Assembly (NCBI RefSeq): GCF_013459645.1 | Contig: NZ_CP054861.1 | Coordinates: 3,398,001 to 3,462,000, forward strand | Direction: 5' to 3' | Source: Martelella sp. NC20 | Lineage (GTDB): Bacteria; Pseudomonadota; Alphaproteobacteria; Rhizobiales; Rhizobiaceae | DNA length: 64,000 bases | In this document: piece after piece, positions 8,405-16,779 of the stretch | Layout: each line of letters opens with the position of its first letter | Numbering within the stretch: the stretch's first letter is position 1 | Position numbers and translations under genes: made by a program | Notes under the pieces: generated by a model | The model's database searches: none | Told to the model about the DNA's origin: nothing | Seen by the model: the letters and a program-made list of their open reading frames with translations, nothing else

Positions 8405-9697
8405 ATGGCTGCGGCCGGAGAGACAGTCGAAGGTTTGAGGGTAGCCAAGCCGTTTTCGGTGTTCGAGCGCATGGTCGCCTGGCGCTATCTGCGTTCGCGG
8501 CGCAAGGAGGCGTTCATCTCGGTGATCGCCGGGTTTTCCTTCGTCGGCATCATGCTCGGCGTTGCGACGCTGATCATCGTGATGGCGGTGATGAACGGGT
8601 TCCGCAGCGAACTGGTGAGCCGGATTCTCGGCATCAACGGCCATGTCGTGGTGCTGCCCGCGGGCGAGCCGTTCAGCGATTATGCCGATCTGACGCAAAA
8701 GCTGGAAGGCGTCGAGGGCGTTCGTCTCGCCTTTCCGCTGGTCGAAGGCCAGGCGCTGGTCTCCGGCGCGCAGGGGGCCGGCAGCGGCGCGCTGGTGCGC
8801 GGCGTGCGGCCGGACGACATGCTGAAGCTGAAGACTGTCTCCGACAACATCGTCGAGGGCGACATGGTGGGCTATGCGAGCGGCGACAGCGTGCTGATCG
8901 GTTCGCGCATGGCGACCTCGCTCGGGCTTTTCGTCGGCGACAAGATCACGATGATCTCGCCGGAAGGCGACGTGACCCCGTTCGGCGTCAATCCGCGCGT
9001 CAAGGCCTATCCGGTCTCCGGCATTTTCGAGATCGGCATGTCGGAATACGATGCCTCGATCATCTTCATGCCGCTTGAGCAGGCGCAGGCCTATTTCAAT
9101 GCCGGCGACAAGGTGCAGAGCATCGAGGTGTTTCTGGACCATCCCGACGATGTCGACGCGGTGATCCCGAAAATCCGCGCGGCGGCGGGCGAGGATATCG
9201 TGATCTCCGACTGGCGGCAGAACAACCGCACCTTCTTCTCGGCGCTCGAGGTGGAACGCAACGTGATGTTCATGATCCTGACGCTGATCGTGATCGTCGC
9301 CGCCCTCAACATCATTTCCGGCCTGATCATGCTGGTGAAGGACAAGGGGCAGGATATCGCGATCCTCAGAACCATGGGCGCGACCTCCGGGTCGATCATG
9401 CGGATTTTCTTTATGACGGGAGCGGCGATCGGCGTGGTCGGCACGTTTGCCGGGGTCTTTCTCGGCGTGGTCGTCTGCCTCAATATCGAATCGATCCGGC
9501 AGTTCTTTTCGTGGATCACCGGAACGGTACTGTTCGATCCGCAGCTTTATTTCCTGAGCACGCTGCCTGCGGAAATGAGCCTCAGTGAGACGCTGACGGT
9601 CGTGATCATGGCGCTGACGCTCTCCTTCATCGCCACCATTTTTCCTGCCTGGCGGGCCTCCAAGCTCGATCCGGTGCAGGCGCTGCGTTATGAATAG
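8405..9697 (+). CDS. lolC: Lipoprotein-releasing ABC transporter permease LolC/LolE
   Basis: A 430-residue inner-membrane protein. It has an N-terminal membrane segment (FISVIAGFSFVGIMLGVATLIIV), a large periplasmic domain, and three C-terminal membrane segments ending with AWRASKLDPVQALRYE, the FtsX/MacB-type signature. With LolD it extracts outer-membrane lipoproteins from the inner membrane. Alphaproteobacteria often carry a single LolC/E-type permease. I chose ATG 8405, preceded by GAGGAGAA. The lolD start lies 9 bp downstream, so they form one operon. Confidence 0.92.
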   Translation: MAAAGETVEGLRVAKPFSVFERMVAWRYLRSRRKEAFISVIAGFSFVGIMLGVATLIIVMAVMNGFRSELVSRILGINGHVVVLPAGEPFSDYADLTQKLEGVEGVRLAFPLVEGQALVSGAQGAGSGALVRGVRPDDMLKLKTVSDNIVEGDMVGYASGDSVLIGSRMATSLGLFVGDKITMISPEGDVTPFGVNPRVKAYPVSGIFEIGMSEYDASIIFMPLEQAQAYFNAGDKVQSIEVFLDHPDDVDAVIPKIRAAAGEDIVISDWRQNNRTFFSALEVERNVMFMILTLIVIVAALNIISGLIMLVKDKGQDIAILRTMGATSGSIMRIFFMTGAAIGVVGTFAGVFLGVVVCLNIESIRQFFSWITGTVLFDPQLYFLSTLPAEMSLSETLTVVIMALTLSFIATIFPAWRASKLDPVQALRYE

Positions 9698-9706
9698 GAG
9701 CCTTTC

Positions 9707-10393
9707 TTGACCACCCCGGCACTTCAGTTGCGCGCGATCGCGCGGGAATACGGGCAGGGCGATTCAGTCCTGCAGGTGCTCAAGGGCGCATCGTTGACGC
9801 TGATGCCCGGCGAGATGGTGGCGCTGGTCGCCCCTTCGGGTACCGGAAAATCGACATTGCTGCAGATCGCGGGCCTCCTGGAAAAGCCGACGTCCGGGGA
9901 GGTTATGCTCGGCGGGCGCGAGGCGACGGCGCTTTCCGACGACGAGCGCACCGCATTGCGCCGCAACGATATCGGCTTCGTCTACCAGTTCCATCACCTG
10001 CTGCCGGAGTTTTCGGCGCGCGAAAACATCATGTTGCCGCAGCTGATTGCCGGTCTGTCCTCCCAGGAGGCGGGCGTCCGCGCCGACGAGATGCTGGAAT
10101 ATATGAGGATTGGCCACCGCGCCGAGCATCGACCGACCGAGCTTTCCGGCGGCGAGCAGCAGCGCGTGGCAATTGCCCGCGCGGTTGCCAACGCCCCCCG
10201 GCTGCTGCTTGCCGACGAGCCGACCGGTAATCTCGACCCGCAGACGGCCTCCTACGTTTTCGAGGCGCTCGAAGCCCTGGTGCGGCAATCGGGTCTGTCT
10301 GCGCTGATTGCCACCCACAACCTCGACCTTGCCGCCCGCATGGATCGTCAGGTGACGCTCAGCGACGGGCAGGTCGTGCCTCGGATGGTCTGA
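9707..10393 (+). CDS. lolD: Lipoprotein-releasing ABC transporter ATPase LolD
   Basis: A 228-residue ATPase with Walker [10 protein letters not shown], the Q-loop region [18 protein letters not shown], signature LSGGEQQR, Walker [13 protein letters not shown] and the H-loop ATHN. It starts with TTG 9707, preceded by AGGAG at the end of lolC. It powers lipoprotein release with LolC. In many rhizobia dnaE comes next; here an AT-rich gap, a small gene and a tRNA follow. Confidence 0.93.
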   Translation: MTTPALQLRAIAREYGQGDSVLQVLKGASLTLMPGEMVALVAPSGTGKSTLLQIAGLLEKPTSGEVMLGGREATALSDDERTALRRNDIGFVYQFHHLLPEFSARENIMLPQLIAGLSSQEAGVRADEMLEYMRIGHRAEHRPTELSGGEQQRVAIARAVANAPRLLLADEPTGNLDPQTASYVFEALEALVRQSGLSALIATHNLDLAARMDRQVTLSDGQVVPRMV

Positions 10394-10836
10394 GCAAACG
10401 TAGCGTCCATATCCCTCCCGATTTCTGGAATCTCGACCGTTTTGACGGTGGGGCGCGATTCCGATCGCCAAATTTCATAAAATACTTGCCAAATAGGAAT
10501 ATTATCCTATATGTACCAATACAACCTATGATGGTTGAGTGTGATCAGGCTGCGCGGGGAGTTTGGATTTGACTAATGTATTTCTGAAACTTGTTGTGAG
10601 GAAAATTTCCGCTTGATAGCATGTGATATATACATATCGTTTATATCATCATTTTTTTTAATAGTAATTATATATATAATTACAAGTGAACTCGATTTAT
10701 CGTCAATATCTACATTTTATACATGTAAATATTTCCTAAATTAGGAATCTTTACTTATTAATATCTGTGGCTATAATTATGGTTCGTCTGAATGTTCTGA
10801 GATGTTGTAAGCGTCAGCAGACAGGAGAGGTTGGCT
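10394..10836. other. AT-rich gene-free segment
   Basis: About 440 bp with no plausible gene. From about 10600 to 10770 it is very AT-rich, with runs such as tatatataatta, in strong contrast to the surrounding high G+C DNA. It may contain promoters for the small gene downstream, or be foreign DNA left by earlier insertions near the tRNA. Confidence 0.5.
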
Positions 10837-11100
10837 ATGGGGCGAAATGAAGTAGAAAACCAAGAGCAGAAAAACAGCAGATCCGAGGAGGAGAGGGCGG
10901 CGTGGAATCGCTACATGCGCAATTTTCGGCGCGGCTTCAGAAAGCGCGGATTGACGAGTCTCTCGACGGTCATCACCACGGAACATTCTGAATTCATTGA
11001 ACGTTATGGCCGCGACAAGGAATGCCAATCCAAGCGGGAGGCTCTGATGATGATCATCGAAGACGTCAAAGCCCGTTATGATCAGGAAAGAAGCGTCTGA
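10837..11100 (+). CDS. Small charged hypothetical protein
   Basis: An 87-residue protein, rich in Arg and Glu, with no membrane segment. I chose ATG 10837 because AGGAGAGG lies upstream. The middle (SLSTVITTEHSEFIERYGRD) followed by a helical tail (KREALMMIIEDVKARYDQER) could be a ribbon-helix-helix-like fold, but this is only a guess from pattern. It is followed by a hairpin and sits between the AT-rich segment and tRNA-Leu. Confidence 0.6.
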   Translation: MGRNEVENQEQKNSRSEEERAAWNRYMRNFRRGFRKRGLTSLSTVITTEHSEFIERYGRDKECQSKREALMMIIEDVKARYDQERSV

Positions 11101-11106
11101 CACGGA

Positions 11107-11126
11107 GAAGGCCGGTCACGGCCTTC
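11107..11126 (+). terminator. Hairpin after the small gene
   Basis: A perfect 8-bp stem GAAGGCCG/CGGCCTTC with loop GTCA begins 6 bp after the stop codon. Another copy of gaaggccg follows before an A-run at about 11157. There is no T-tract directly after the stem, so it may be a 3'-end stabiliser rather than a full intrinsic terminator. Confidence 0.5.
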
Positions 11127-11350
11127 GCGTCCCTCCTGGAGAAGGCCGTACTTTCGAAAAAAAACTACCTTAGGTAGAAATTCTGGGGCAGGTGATGGCT
11201 TTGTCGTCTTCTGCTATCCCGACAGTTCGACATCCGTCGCGCTGGGCGGGTGCCTCACGATATCGGCTTGCATCGCCAGCCTGCTTCGCATAAGAGGCTT
11301 TCGCGAAGTCATTCCTCCGGTTGCGTAAACCGCGACCATGGAATTGCGTT

Positions 11351-11435
11351 GCGCGTGTGGCGGAATTGGTAGACGCAGCAGGTTTAGGTCCTGCCGCCGC
11401 AAGGTGTGGGGGTTCGAGTCCCTCCACGCGCACCA
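11351..11435 (+). tRNA. tRNA-Leu (anticodon UAG)
   Basis: An 85-nt cloverleaf: acceptor GCGCGTG pairs with CACGCGC, the D-arm contains GGAATTGGTAGACGC, the anticodon stem GCAGG/CCTGC encloses loop TTTAGGT with anticodon TAG (11385-11387), a class II variable arm follows, then the T-arm GGGGGTTCGAGTCCCT. The CCA end is encoded. The last 14 bases and 6 beyond are duplicated at 56795, marking it as the integration site of the island. Confidence 0.97.
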
Positions 11436-11441
11436 AAATTT
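11422..11441. repeat. attL: left attachment repeat of the island
   Basis: The sequence ctccacgcgcaccaaaattt covers the 3' end of tRNA-Leu plus six bases. The identical 20 bp recurs at 56795-56814. The tyrosine integrase gene starts 127 bp to the right, as usual for tRNA-targeting elements. Confidence 0.9.
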
Positions 11442-11567
11442 GACGGCGTCGATCGGTCTAAGTTATTGAAAATAATCGGTAAAATTTAACGCAATTTCTT
11501 TGTCCTTGTACGTTCTGCACTATTTGTGTAGCAGATTGTGTATCGGAACGTGCTACAGGGTGCTGAA

Positions 11568-12926
11568 ATGGCTTTTAGCGGGCGAGAGAATCCGGACCGT
11601 TTTCTGTATCTCCGTTCAGGCATATACGCCTATGTGCGAAGGGTCCCGACGAAGCTCGCAGGTCTCGATGAACGTGCTCCTGCGATCAGGATTTCACTGG
11701 GTACTCGCGATCTTTCCGAAGCCCGGGTTAAGCGAGATATCCATGAGGAGGCCGACAACGCGCTTTGGGCCTCGATGCTGGCCGGTGGTGATCGTGTTCA
11801 GTCCAATGCTCGCTACAAGGCGGCCGTCGCTAGGGCGCATGCGCTTGGCTTCTCGTACCGAACTGCTATCGAAATCCTCGCCAGCGAATCGGGATCAATG
11901 ATCCATGACCGGCTGATGGCGCTCTCCCGGCTGCCCGTGGGCGGGCACGAGGCCTCGGCCGTTGTCGGACTCGAGAAGCATCCCCGCGTACCGATATCGG
12001 AGGCCTTCACAGTTTATACCGATGAGATCGCGGCGCCGGAGCTGACCGGTAAGAGCGATTTTCAGAAATCCTCCTGGTTGAAGGTGAAACGCAGGGCACT
12101 TAACAATTTCATCGAAGTGGTGGGAGACAGGCCGATCGACCAGATTACCCGTCAGGACGCCACGAAATTCTACAATTTCTGGCTGGCACGCATTGCGCCT
12201 AAGGACGGTCGTGCGACCCATACAGCTTCGTCTGGCAACCGTGATGTCGGGAACCTGCGGAAGCTTTTCACTGACTACCATCGTTATCGCGGCATTGATG
12301 ATGCGAAGAACCCCTTTGCCGGACTTTCTTTTTCTCAAAAGGTGAAGACATCCCGTCCACCTTTCCCGACCGAATGGATCGCCAAGCGGATACTGAAACC
12401 CGGCGCCCTTGCCGGGCTTAATGCCGAGGCAAGGGCGATCTTGCTTGCGCTGATTGAGACCGGCGCGCGGCCGTCAGAGATCTGTAATCTTACCCGGGAC
12501 ATGATCGATCTTAACGCTGATGTGCCGCATATCCTGATCGAGCCTCGTTCTGATCCTGATGACCGGCGCGAGATCAAGACGGCGTCTTCGATTCGCGCCG
12601 TGCCGCTGGTAGGGGTGGCGCTTGCCGCCATGCATGCGCATCCGGGCGGCTTTCCACGCTACAAGAACAAGGAAAACGGGCTCTCGGCGACGCTCAACAA
12701 ATATTTCCGGGAGAATAAGCTATTCCCGTCATCACGCCACAAGATCTATTCATTCCGGCATTCCTTCGAGGACCGGATGAAGGAGGCTGGCGTCGACACA
12801 GAACTTCGCATGATGATAATGGGGCACACCATCGACCGTCCGCAATATGGCGCGGGCGGCTCGCTATCCTGGAAACGGGATGCGCTGGAGAAGATCAAAC
12901 TGGATTTTGATGAGGCGATTGTGTGA
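11568..12926 (+). CDS. Tyrosine recombinase/integrase of the island
   Basis: A 452-residue phage-type integrase. The catalytic set is visible: Arg in ETGARPSEICNL, Lys in EIKTASSIRAVPL, His-x-x-Arg in YSFRHSFEDRM, His in MGHTI, and the likely nucleophile Tyr in RPQYGAGG. An N-terminal arm-binding and core-binding region precedes it. I chose ATG 11568; upstream in-frame starts have no ribosome site. It should catalyse recombination between attL at 11422 and attR at 56795. Confidence 0.93.
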   Translation: MAFSGRENPDRFLYLRSGIYAYVRRVPTKLAGLDERAPAIRISLGTRDLSEARVKRDIHEEADNALWASMLAGGDRVQSNARYKAAVARAHALGFSYRTAIEILASESGSMIHDRLMALSRLPVGGHEASAVVGLEKHPRVPISEAFTVYTDEIAAPELTGKSDFQKSSWLKVKRRALNNFIEVVGDRPIDQITRQDATKFYNFWLARIAPKDGRATHTASSGNRDVGNLRKLFTDYHRYRGIDDAKNPFAGLSFSQKVKTSRPPFPTEWIAKRILKPGALAGLNAEARAILLALIETGARPSEICNLTRDMIDLNADVPHILIEPRSDPDDRREIKTASSIRAVPLVGVALAAMHAHPGGFPRYKNKENGLSATLNKYFRENKLFPSSRHKIYSFRHSFEDRMKEAGVDTELRMMIMGHTIDRPQYGAGGSLSWKRDALEKIKLDFDEAIV

Positions 12927-13049
12927 GCAAAAGCTTTCAGGTTACGACCGGCTTTGCGTGAATCTATCTCGATCGGACGGCGTTGCTGTTCAACATAGTG
13001 GTGCGCAGTCTGGCTAGCGCGATTGATATAGGCTCAAGGGGGCGTGGCT

Positions 13050-13313
13050 TCAAATTCCACCACTCCCTTCGATTTCAGCACGTTCAGCTGTTTCCCTTGC
13101 CGTCTGCATCTGTGCTACTCGCGTCCGCGCCGCTTCGAAGATCGATCGGTTCTGAAGGCGTTTTTCAATCTGACCCTCCACCCATGCATATAGCTCTAGG
13201 AGTGGTGTGGCGTCGTCGCCCCGGGCGACGATCTCCTGTGCGAGGCGGTCTCGCCCCTTTTCGATTTGGGCGAGTGGAACATGGAGCGGGATATCGGACG
13301 GCTGTGACGTCAT
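13050..13313 (-). CDS. Hypothetical phage-type protein, last gene of left operon
   Basis: An 87-residue soluble, mostly helical protein (QIEKGRDRLAQEIVARGDD, then LYAWVEGQIEKRLQNRSIFEAARTRVAQMQTARETAER). The start overlaps the stop of the upstream gene as ATGA, so it is the sixth and last gene of a tightly packed minus-strand operon driven from the promoter near 15510. No function recognised. Confidence 0.6.
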   Translation of the reverse strand: MTSQPSDIPLHVPLAQIEKGRDRLAQEIVARGDDATPLLELYAWVEGQIEKRLQNRSIFEAARTRVAQMQTARETAERAEIEGSGGI

Positions 13314-13867
13314 CCTCTCCGCCTCCACGCATCGAATTCCTGCACCATGCCCCGCCAGCGTGCTGCCGCAGCGGGGTCTGTGTTCAATTGGCTGCGGCTT
13401 GAGACCGCCAGCACGGACCGCACGCGTGTCGCAGCCGTCTTGTCGGTTGCCGGAGGCGGCAGGTCGTGCCTTTCGATCAGAAACCGCATGAAGGCTGGTT
13501 CGGCGCACTTCATGGCGCATTCGGCGGCATAGTCCTTCGCGGGCTTGCCGTCTTTCGCCTCAAGTGCCTGCCTCAGCCGCTCGATCTCGCGCCGCCGTTC
13601 GGCATCACGTCTGGCCGCGGCATCCAGCATGCCGATCAGGTCGGCGGGGATTTCGATATGCCTTCGGATCAGTTCGCGGTTGTCGGCAGGGCATGTGACC
13701 GGAAGCGAGCAGATGATTTCCGGTTCGCTCGGGCCGGTGACCTCAAGATGCATGCCGGCGGTATCGGCCAGAATATCTGCCAGCGGGACAGCTCTGGAGA
13801 TCAGCGCCCGGTTGCCAGCCAGCCGCTCGCGTGCGGGTAGACGACTAGCCATGGCTGGATACTTCAT
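13310..13867 (-). CDS. Hypothetical phage-type protein
   Basis: A 185-residue protein without membrane segments. The middle has a charged helical stretch (LDAAARRDAERRREIERLRQ) that could be a coiled coil. It overlaps the upstream gene by 23 bp and the downstream gene by 4 bp. The start at 13867 has AAGG seven bases upstream; ATG 13852 is an alternative. Not recognised; the operon context suggests a DNA-metabolism accessory role of a phage-derived element. Confidence 0.6.
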   Translation of the reverse strand: MKYPAMASRLPARERLAGNRALISRAVPLADILADTAGMHLEVTGPSEPEIICSLPVTCPADNRELIRRHIEIPADLIGMLDAAARRDAERRREIERLRQALEAKDGKPAKDYAAECAMKCAEPAFMRFLIERHDLPPPATDKTAATRVRSVLAVSSRSQLNTDPAAAARWRGMVQEFDAWRRRG

Positions 13868-14711
13868 TCAGAAACCTTGCCGGAATGTGCTCGAACTCTG
13901 CCGGTTCATCGCCTGGCCTTGCCTCCCGCATCGGCATCCAGAAGCCGATGAACTCCGGATGACCCGCCACGGTCATCACATTCGGTCCAGTCTTGCGCAG
14001 CCAGTGCTTTGTGCTGAGTGTCTGCTGAGGGCTCATGACATCGAGGAAGCTGGAGAACAGAGCCGGTATCTGCGGATTGAACCGGATCTCGTCGGCCCCG
14101 AACGAACCTGCCATCCAGTTTGCGATCAACCGTCTCCAGTCATGGGGAATGCCGCGGCTGATGCGGTAGTCATGGCCGGGCATCAGGCGGTTGCATCTGG
14201 AGGCAGACTGTTGAAACAGCGCGGGCAGAAAATCCTCACCCTCTCCGGTATCGGCATGCCAACTGGGCGGTGCCATCTTCGGAAAGATCATCATTCCGGC
14301 TTCGTGGAAGAAGGCTTCTCCGGGTTGTGTCCATTCCGGCAGGTTGAAGACATGTTCCCAGCCGCAGGAGAACATCCTGACCGGGTCCTGCTGCCGGCAG
14401 AGATCGAAGGCGTCGTCGGGAAGGTCGAGCGTGAGGGCTTCGGATGCCCTTCCATCAGGATCGTGGATCACGGCCATAGCGTGGCCGCTGAAGACGCTGA
14501 TGAACACGCCGCCCTCCGGCGCCGGTTCTACACCGATATGTCCGAGGGGAAAGCGTGCCGGATCCTGCGAGCGGGCATAGTCGATCACGGCCTTCATCGG
14601 CCACAGCCATTTCGCGTTGAAGGTGCATGCGAGGGGATGGGTATCTGATGCGTCCATGTCCTCGCCTGCCGGGCCGTGGGGACCGCTGGTGACGGTTTCG
14701 TGCTTCGTCAT
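13845..14711 (-). CDS. Phage-type protein, possible sliding-clamp-like fold
   Basis: A 288-residue protein. Two short features resemble DNA polymerase III beta clamps: an N-terminal segment in which a variable turn (PAPEGGVFISVFSGHAMAVI) recalls the clamp strand pair ending in a DNA-contact loop, and a C-terminal GHPEFIGFWMPMRE that recalls the terminal MPMR strand. The overall similarity is too weak to call by eye, so this is inference. It is the fourth gene of the minus-strand operon, starting 3 bp after the small membrane-like gene. Confidence 0.55.
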   Translation of the reverse strand: MTKHETVTSGPHGPAGEDMDASDTHPLACTFNAKWLWPMKAVIDYARSQDPARFPLGHIGVEPAPEGGVFISVFSGHAMAVIHDPDGRASEALTLDLPDDAFDLCRQQDPVRMFSCGWEHVFNLPEWTQPGEAFFHEAGMMIFPKMAPPSWHADTGEGEDFLPALFQQSASRCNRLMPGHDYRISRGIPHDWRRLIANWMAGSFGADEIRFNPQIPALFSSFLDVMSPQQTLSTKHWLRKTGPNVMTVAGHPEFIGFWMPMREARPGDEPAEFEHIPARFLNEVSSHG

Positions 14712-14714
14712 AGT

Positions 14715-14885
14715 TCAGACCCCCGAAGCCGCTGCAAGTGCCGCTTCGAAGGCGGCGAGCGCGCGAATGATGAGAAGGAGAAGAAATCCGCTGCCGAGGA
14801 TGGTCGCGGGCATGGCAACGCGGCGCAGTACGATGCAATCGGCTATGGTGAGGGGGTGCCGGTGAGCGGCGAGGCGGACGATCAT
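14715..14885 (-). CDS. Small hydrophobic protein (56 aa)
   Basis: Encodes 56 residues beginning MIVRLAAHRHPL with a hydrophobic stretch (ATILGSGFLLLLIIRALAAF) able to cross the membrane once. Its ATG overlaps the stop of the upstream gene (ATGA), and the next gene begins 3 bp after its stop. This tight packing is the main support that it is real. Function unknown. Confidence 0.55.
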   Translation of the reverse strand: MIVRLAAHRHPLTIADCIVLRRVAMPATILGSGFLLLLIIRALAAFEAALAAASGV

Positions 14886-15262
14886 GCGTCACCGCCTTTC
14901 TGCGCGTCTACGACAGCGCAGATCCGGGAGGCGAGGCCATGCTTGCCGAGTCTGTCATCGAAGCGGCGCAAACGCAGGCTATCGGGTTCGGTGAGGACGT
15001 GGAAGGTCAGTCCAGTTGGCTCAAGATACGCCGGCAAGAAGCCGCCGTTTTTCAGAGCTGTCGCAATGAGACTGCCGGACTCGTCGACAACGCGTGGTGC
15101 TCTCCCTGTTCCCGAGAACATGCCGCCCGGTCCGAGCCTGATAAATTCGGAGTCTTCGGGCTCGGTGACTTCGTCGACGACATCCCAGATCTGATTGAGA
15201 TTGCCCCAGACGATGCCGTGCAGGTGTTTAGTTTGTGGTGACCTTACAAGGTAGACGCTCAT
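14882..15262 (-). CDS. Hypothetical phage-type protein
   Basis: A 126-residue soluble protein (starting MSVYLVRSPQTKHLHGIVWG). It overlaps the following gene by 4 bp. It is the second gene of the operon expressed from the left operator-controlled promoter. I recognise no family; the compact beta-rich composition may suit a small nucleic-acid or inhibitor protein, but this is unsupported. Confidence 0.6.
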   Translation of the reverse strand: MSVYLVRSPQTKHLHGIVWGNLNQIWDVVDEVTEPEDSEFIRLGPGGMFSGTGRAPRVVDESGSLIATALKNGGFLPAYLEPTGLTFHVLTEPDSLRLRRFDDRLGKHGLASRICAVVDAQKGGDA

Positions 15263-15324
15263 TGCATCCTCCGTTCCGTTCGGGATGCCTGTCCGTAAGA
15301 GGACAGGACACCGGAGCGGAACAG

Positions 15325-15477
15325 TCAGGCGCGCGCGGTGGCAGCGTCATCGCGGGTGATGCTGTCGAGGAGGTAGGAAGGCGCGCCGACCTCCGGGACT
15401 CCCCTGAGATCGCCGCGAGCGGCCTTTGCGTCGGCGACGATGGTTACGAGCCATTGTTCTGCATCTGGGCGATTCAT
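15325..15477 (-). CDS. Small hypothetical protein (50 aa), first gene of left operon
   Basis: Encodes 50 residues starting MNRPDAEQWLVTIVADAKAARGDL and ending with DDAATARA. It has a good ribosome site (GGAGAGAA, 8-12 bases upstream). It lies directly downstream of the TTGACA/TATTTT promoter at 15508-15535, which contains the palindromic operator. Function unknown. Confidence 0.6.
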   Translation of the reverse strand: MNRPDAEQWLVTIVADAKAARGDLRGVPEVGAPSYLLDSITRDDAATARA

Positions 15478-15507
15478 CGCTACTTTCTCTCCGTGTTTGA
15501 CAGAAAG

Positions 15508-15556
15508 AAAATAGACGCTATAGCGTACATGTCAATTAGATAGACGCTATAGAGTA
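15508..15556 (-). promoter_or_regulatory. Left operator-promoter with two copies of the palindrome
   Basis: On the minus strand a -35 TTGACA (15530-15535) and a -10 TATTTT (15508-15513) are separated by 16 bp, and GACGCTATAGCGTA (15514-15527) fills that spacer. A second copy, GACGCTATAGAGTA, lies at 15543-15556, 29 bp upstream. The same motif sits in the right-hand promoter at 16127. This is the layout of a phage-type switch in which one repressor closes both divergent operons. Confidence 0.8.
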
Positions 15557-15749
15557 CAAAATTTTATATAAGGGTTGTCGAGAATCCCGTTTCGCGGAAA
15601 GGTGGAAAAGTGGGACTCAGGCAATAAGTAAAGTGTGACGGAAATGAAGAGAGTTAGGTCAAGCCAATACGAGCAGGTCGGTGAAATGGAGGTTGGGGAG
15701 TTGGTGGGGTTGCTTAATGCATTGAAAAATGAGGACTTTCTGGAAGTGC

Positions 15750-16066
15750 TTAATGATTGTGGGAATCTGATCGCGCTTTTAGAATCTGAAGAATACCCGC
15801 GCGGGCTTCCGGATAAGTCTCAAGAAGCGAAAGGATTTCTTCGGCTTCGGCGCTGACCTCTATGCCATAGACGATTTGGGACAGGCCGACGTTTAGTTGC
15901 TGGCAAATGGCGATCAAGTTATCGATCGTCGGGTCTTTGCCTTCGTTGAGAATCCCTGAAACATAAGAGGGGCCAAGCCCTGCGGCCAGCGAGATGGAGC
16001 GCCGAGAGCGGCCACTAGTTTCAATTGCAGCGTCGAGCCGCTCTCTCCATCCTGTTCTTGTCATGG
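15750..16066 (-). CDS. XRE-family repressor, phage CI-like switch protein
   Basis: A 105-residue protein. Residues of about 8-62 are an XRE helix-turn-helix domain (ERLDAAIETSGRSRRSISLAAGLGPSYVSGILN, then TIDNLIAICQQLNV). The short C-terminus lacks a LexA-like peptidase domain, so self-cleavage on DNA damage is not expected. I chose ATG 16066. The gene lies between two promoters that carry the same palindrome, so it is the best candidate for the protein that binds it. Confidence 0.8.
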
Positions 16067-16118
16067 CACGAACTATCCTAGATTTGATAATGAAAATCAC
16101 GTCTTTTAAAAAGTGCGC

Positions 16119-16147
16119 TTGACATTGACGCTATAGCGTCGATATTC
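16119..16147 (+). promoter_or_regulatory. Right operator-promoter, perfect 14-bp palindrome
   Basis: TTGACA (16119-16124) is followed by GACGCTATAGCGTC (16127-16140), a perfect palindrome, then an AT-rich -10 region at about 16142-16147. The ATG at 16155 is only about 8-12 bases beyond the -10, so the transcript may be leaderless or nearly so. Confidence 0.75.
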
Positions 16148-16154
16148 GGGCCCT

Positions 16155-16397
16155 ATGAACGAGTTTTCCGAACAGCTGCTGCATGACATCAACGCGTTCC
16201 TTGCAGCCACAGGAATGTCTGCGAGCTATTTTGGCAAAGCGGCTGTCAATAATTGCCGGCTGGTTGAACGGCTTTGTTCTGGTGGACAGGTTATGCCTTC
16301 CACCGAACATAGGATCAGAGCCTTCATCCGCCAAAATGCCGGACGTAAGGCCAGTCGAGGCAGAAGAAAACTTGTACCGGCGGGGTGCGCTCAATGA
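16155..16397 (+). CDS. Small HTH-like phage regulatory protein
   Basis: An 80-residue protein. The stretch FLAATGMSASYFGKAAVNNCRLVERLCSGGQVMPSTEHRIRAFI reads like a compact helix-turn-helix of the Cro type, followed by a basic tail (RKASRGRRK). It is the first gene right of the palindromic operator and probably repressed by the XRE protein. Its start lies close to the predicted -10, with no room for a normal ribosome site. Confidence 0.65.
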   Translation: MNEFSEQLLHDINAFLAATGMSASYFGKAAVNNCRLVERLCSGGQVMPSTEHRIRAFIRQNAGRKASRGRRKLVPAGCAQ

Positions 16398-16779
16398 TTC
16401 TGCCTTCCGCTTCCCCTGTTGCGTGGGTTTTGGGTATTTTCCATGCGCGGCCGACTGCGACCATGCCTGCGGCACGTTTCGCGCGGCACGCATGGTCGCG
16501 CTTTCTTTCTGGCAGCGCCAGTCGGGCAGGGGACCTTGCCCGGTTCGGTGCATCTGCAACACCCGGCTGTCGTCTCCTTGCAGTCGGGATGAAGCGCCGG
16601 GGCGGGTTCCCCCTCCCTCCGCTCCGGCGCGTTCATTCTTCAGCATCGTCCTGCTCCCTTTACCATATCCGCCCGCCCTGAGGCGAACCGCTGATTCCTG
16701 AAACCTAGCGGCGGGCCTGACGCCGCGCATCAAAGACTTTTTCAGAACACTTTCCTTGCATTTCCGGGGAGGCGATTTC
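16398..16779. other. Gap without a confident gene
   Basis: About 380 bp of G+C-rich DNA. Open frames exist in several directions, but none has a good start signal or recognisable protein character. It may be a regulatory leader between the first early gene and the CII-like gene. Confidence 0.4.

Noticed and set aside
11170..11436. Minus-strand frame covering tRNA-Leu
   Set aside because: Reads through the complement of a clear tRNA gene; commonly produced artefact.
15635..15856. Plus-strand frame of 73 codons next to the XRE repressor gene
   Set aside because: It overlaps the 3' end of the XRE gene on the opposite strand by over 100 bp, has a weak start signal and a non-protein-like tail. 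A short upstream peptide is possible but unsupported.
16394..16681. Plus-strand frame starting in the stop region of the small HTH gene
   Set aside because: Composition is Arg/Ser/Pro-rich with no hydrophobic core, as in frames produced by G+C-rich non-coding DNA.
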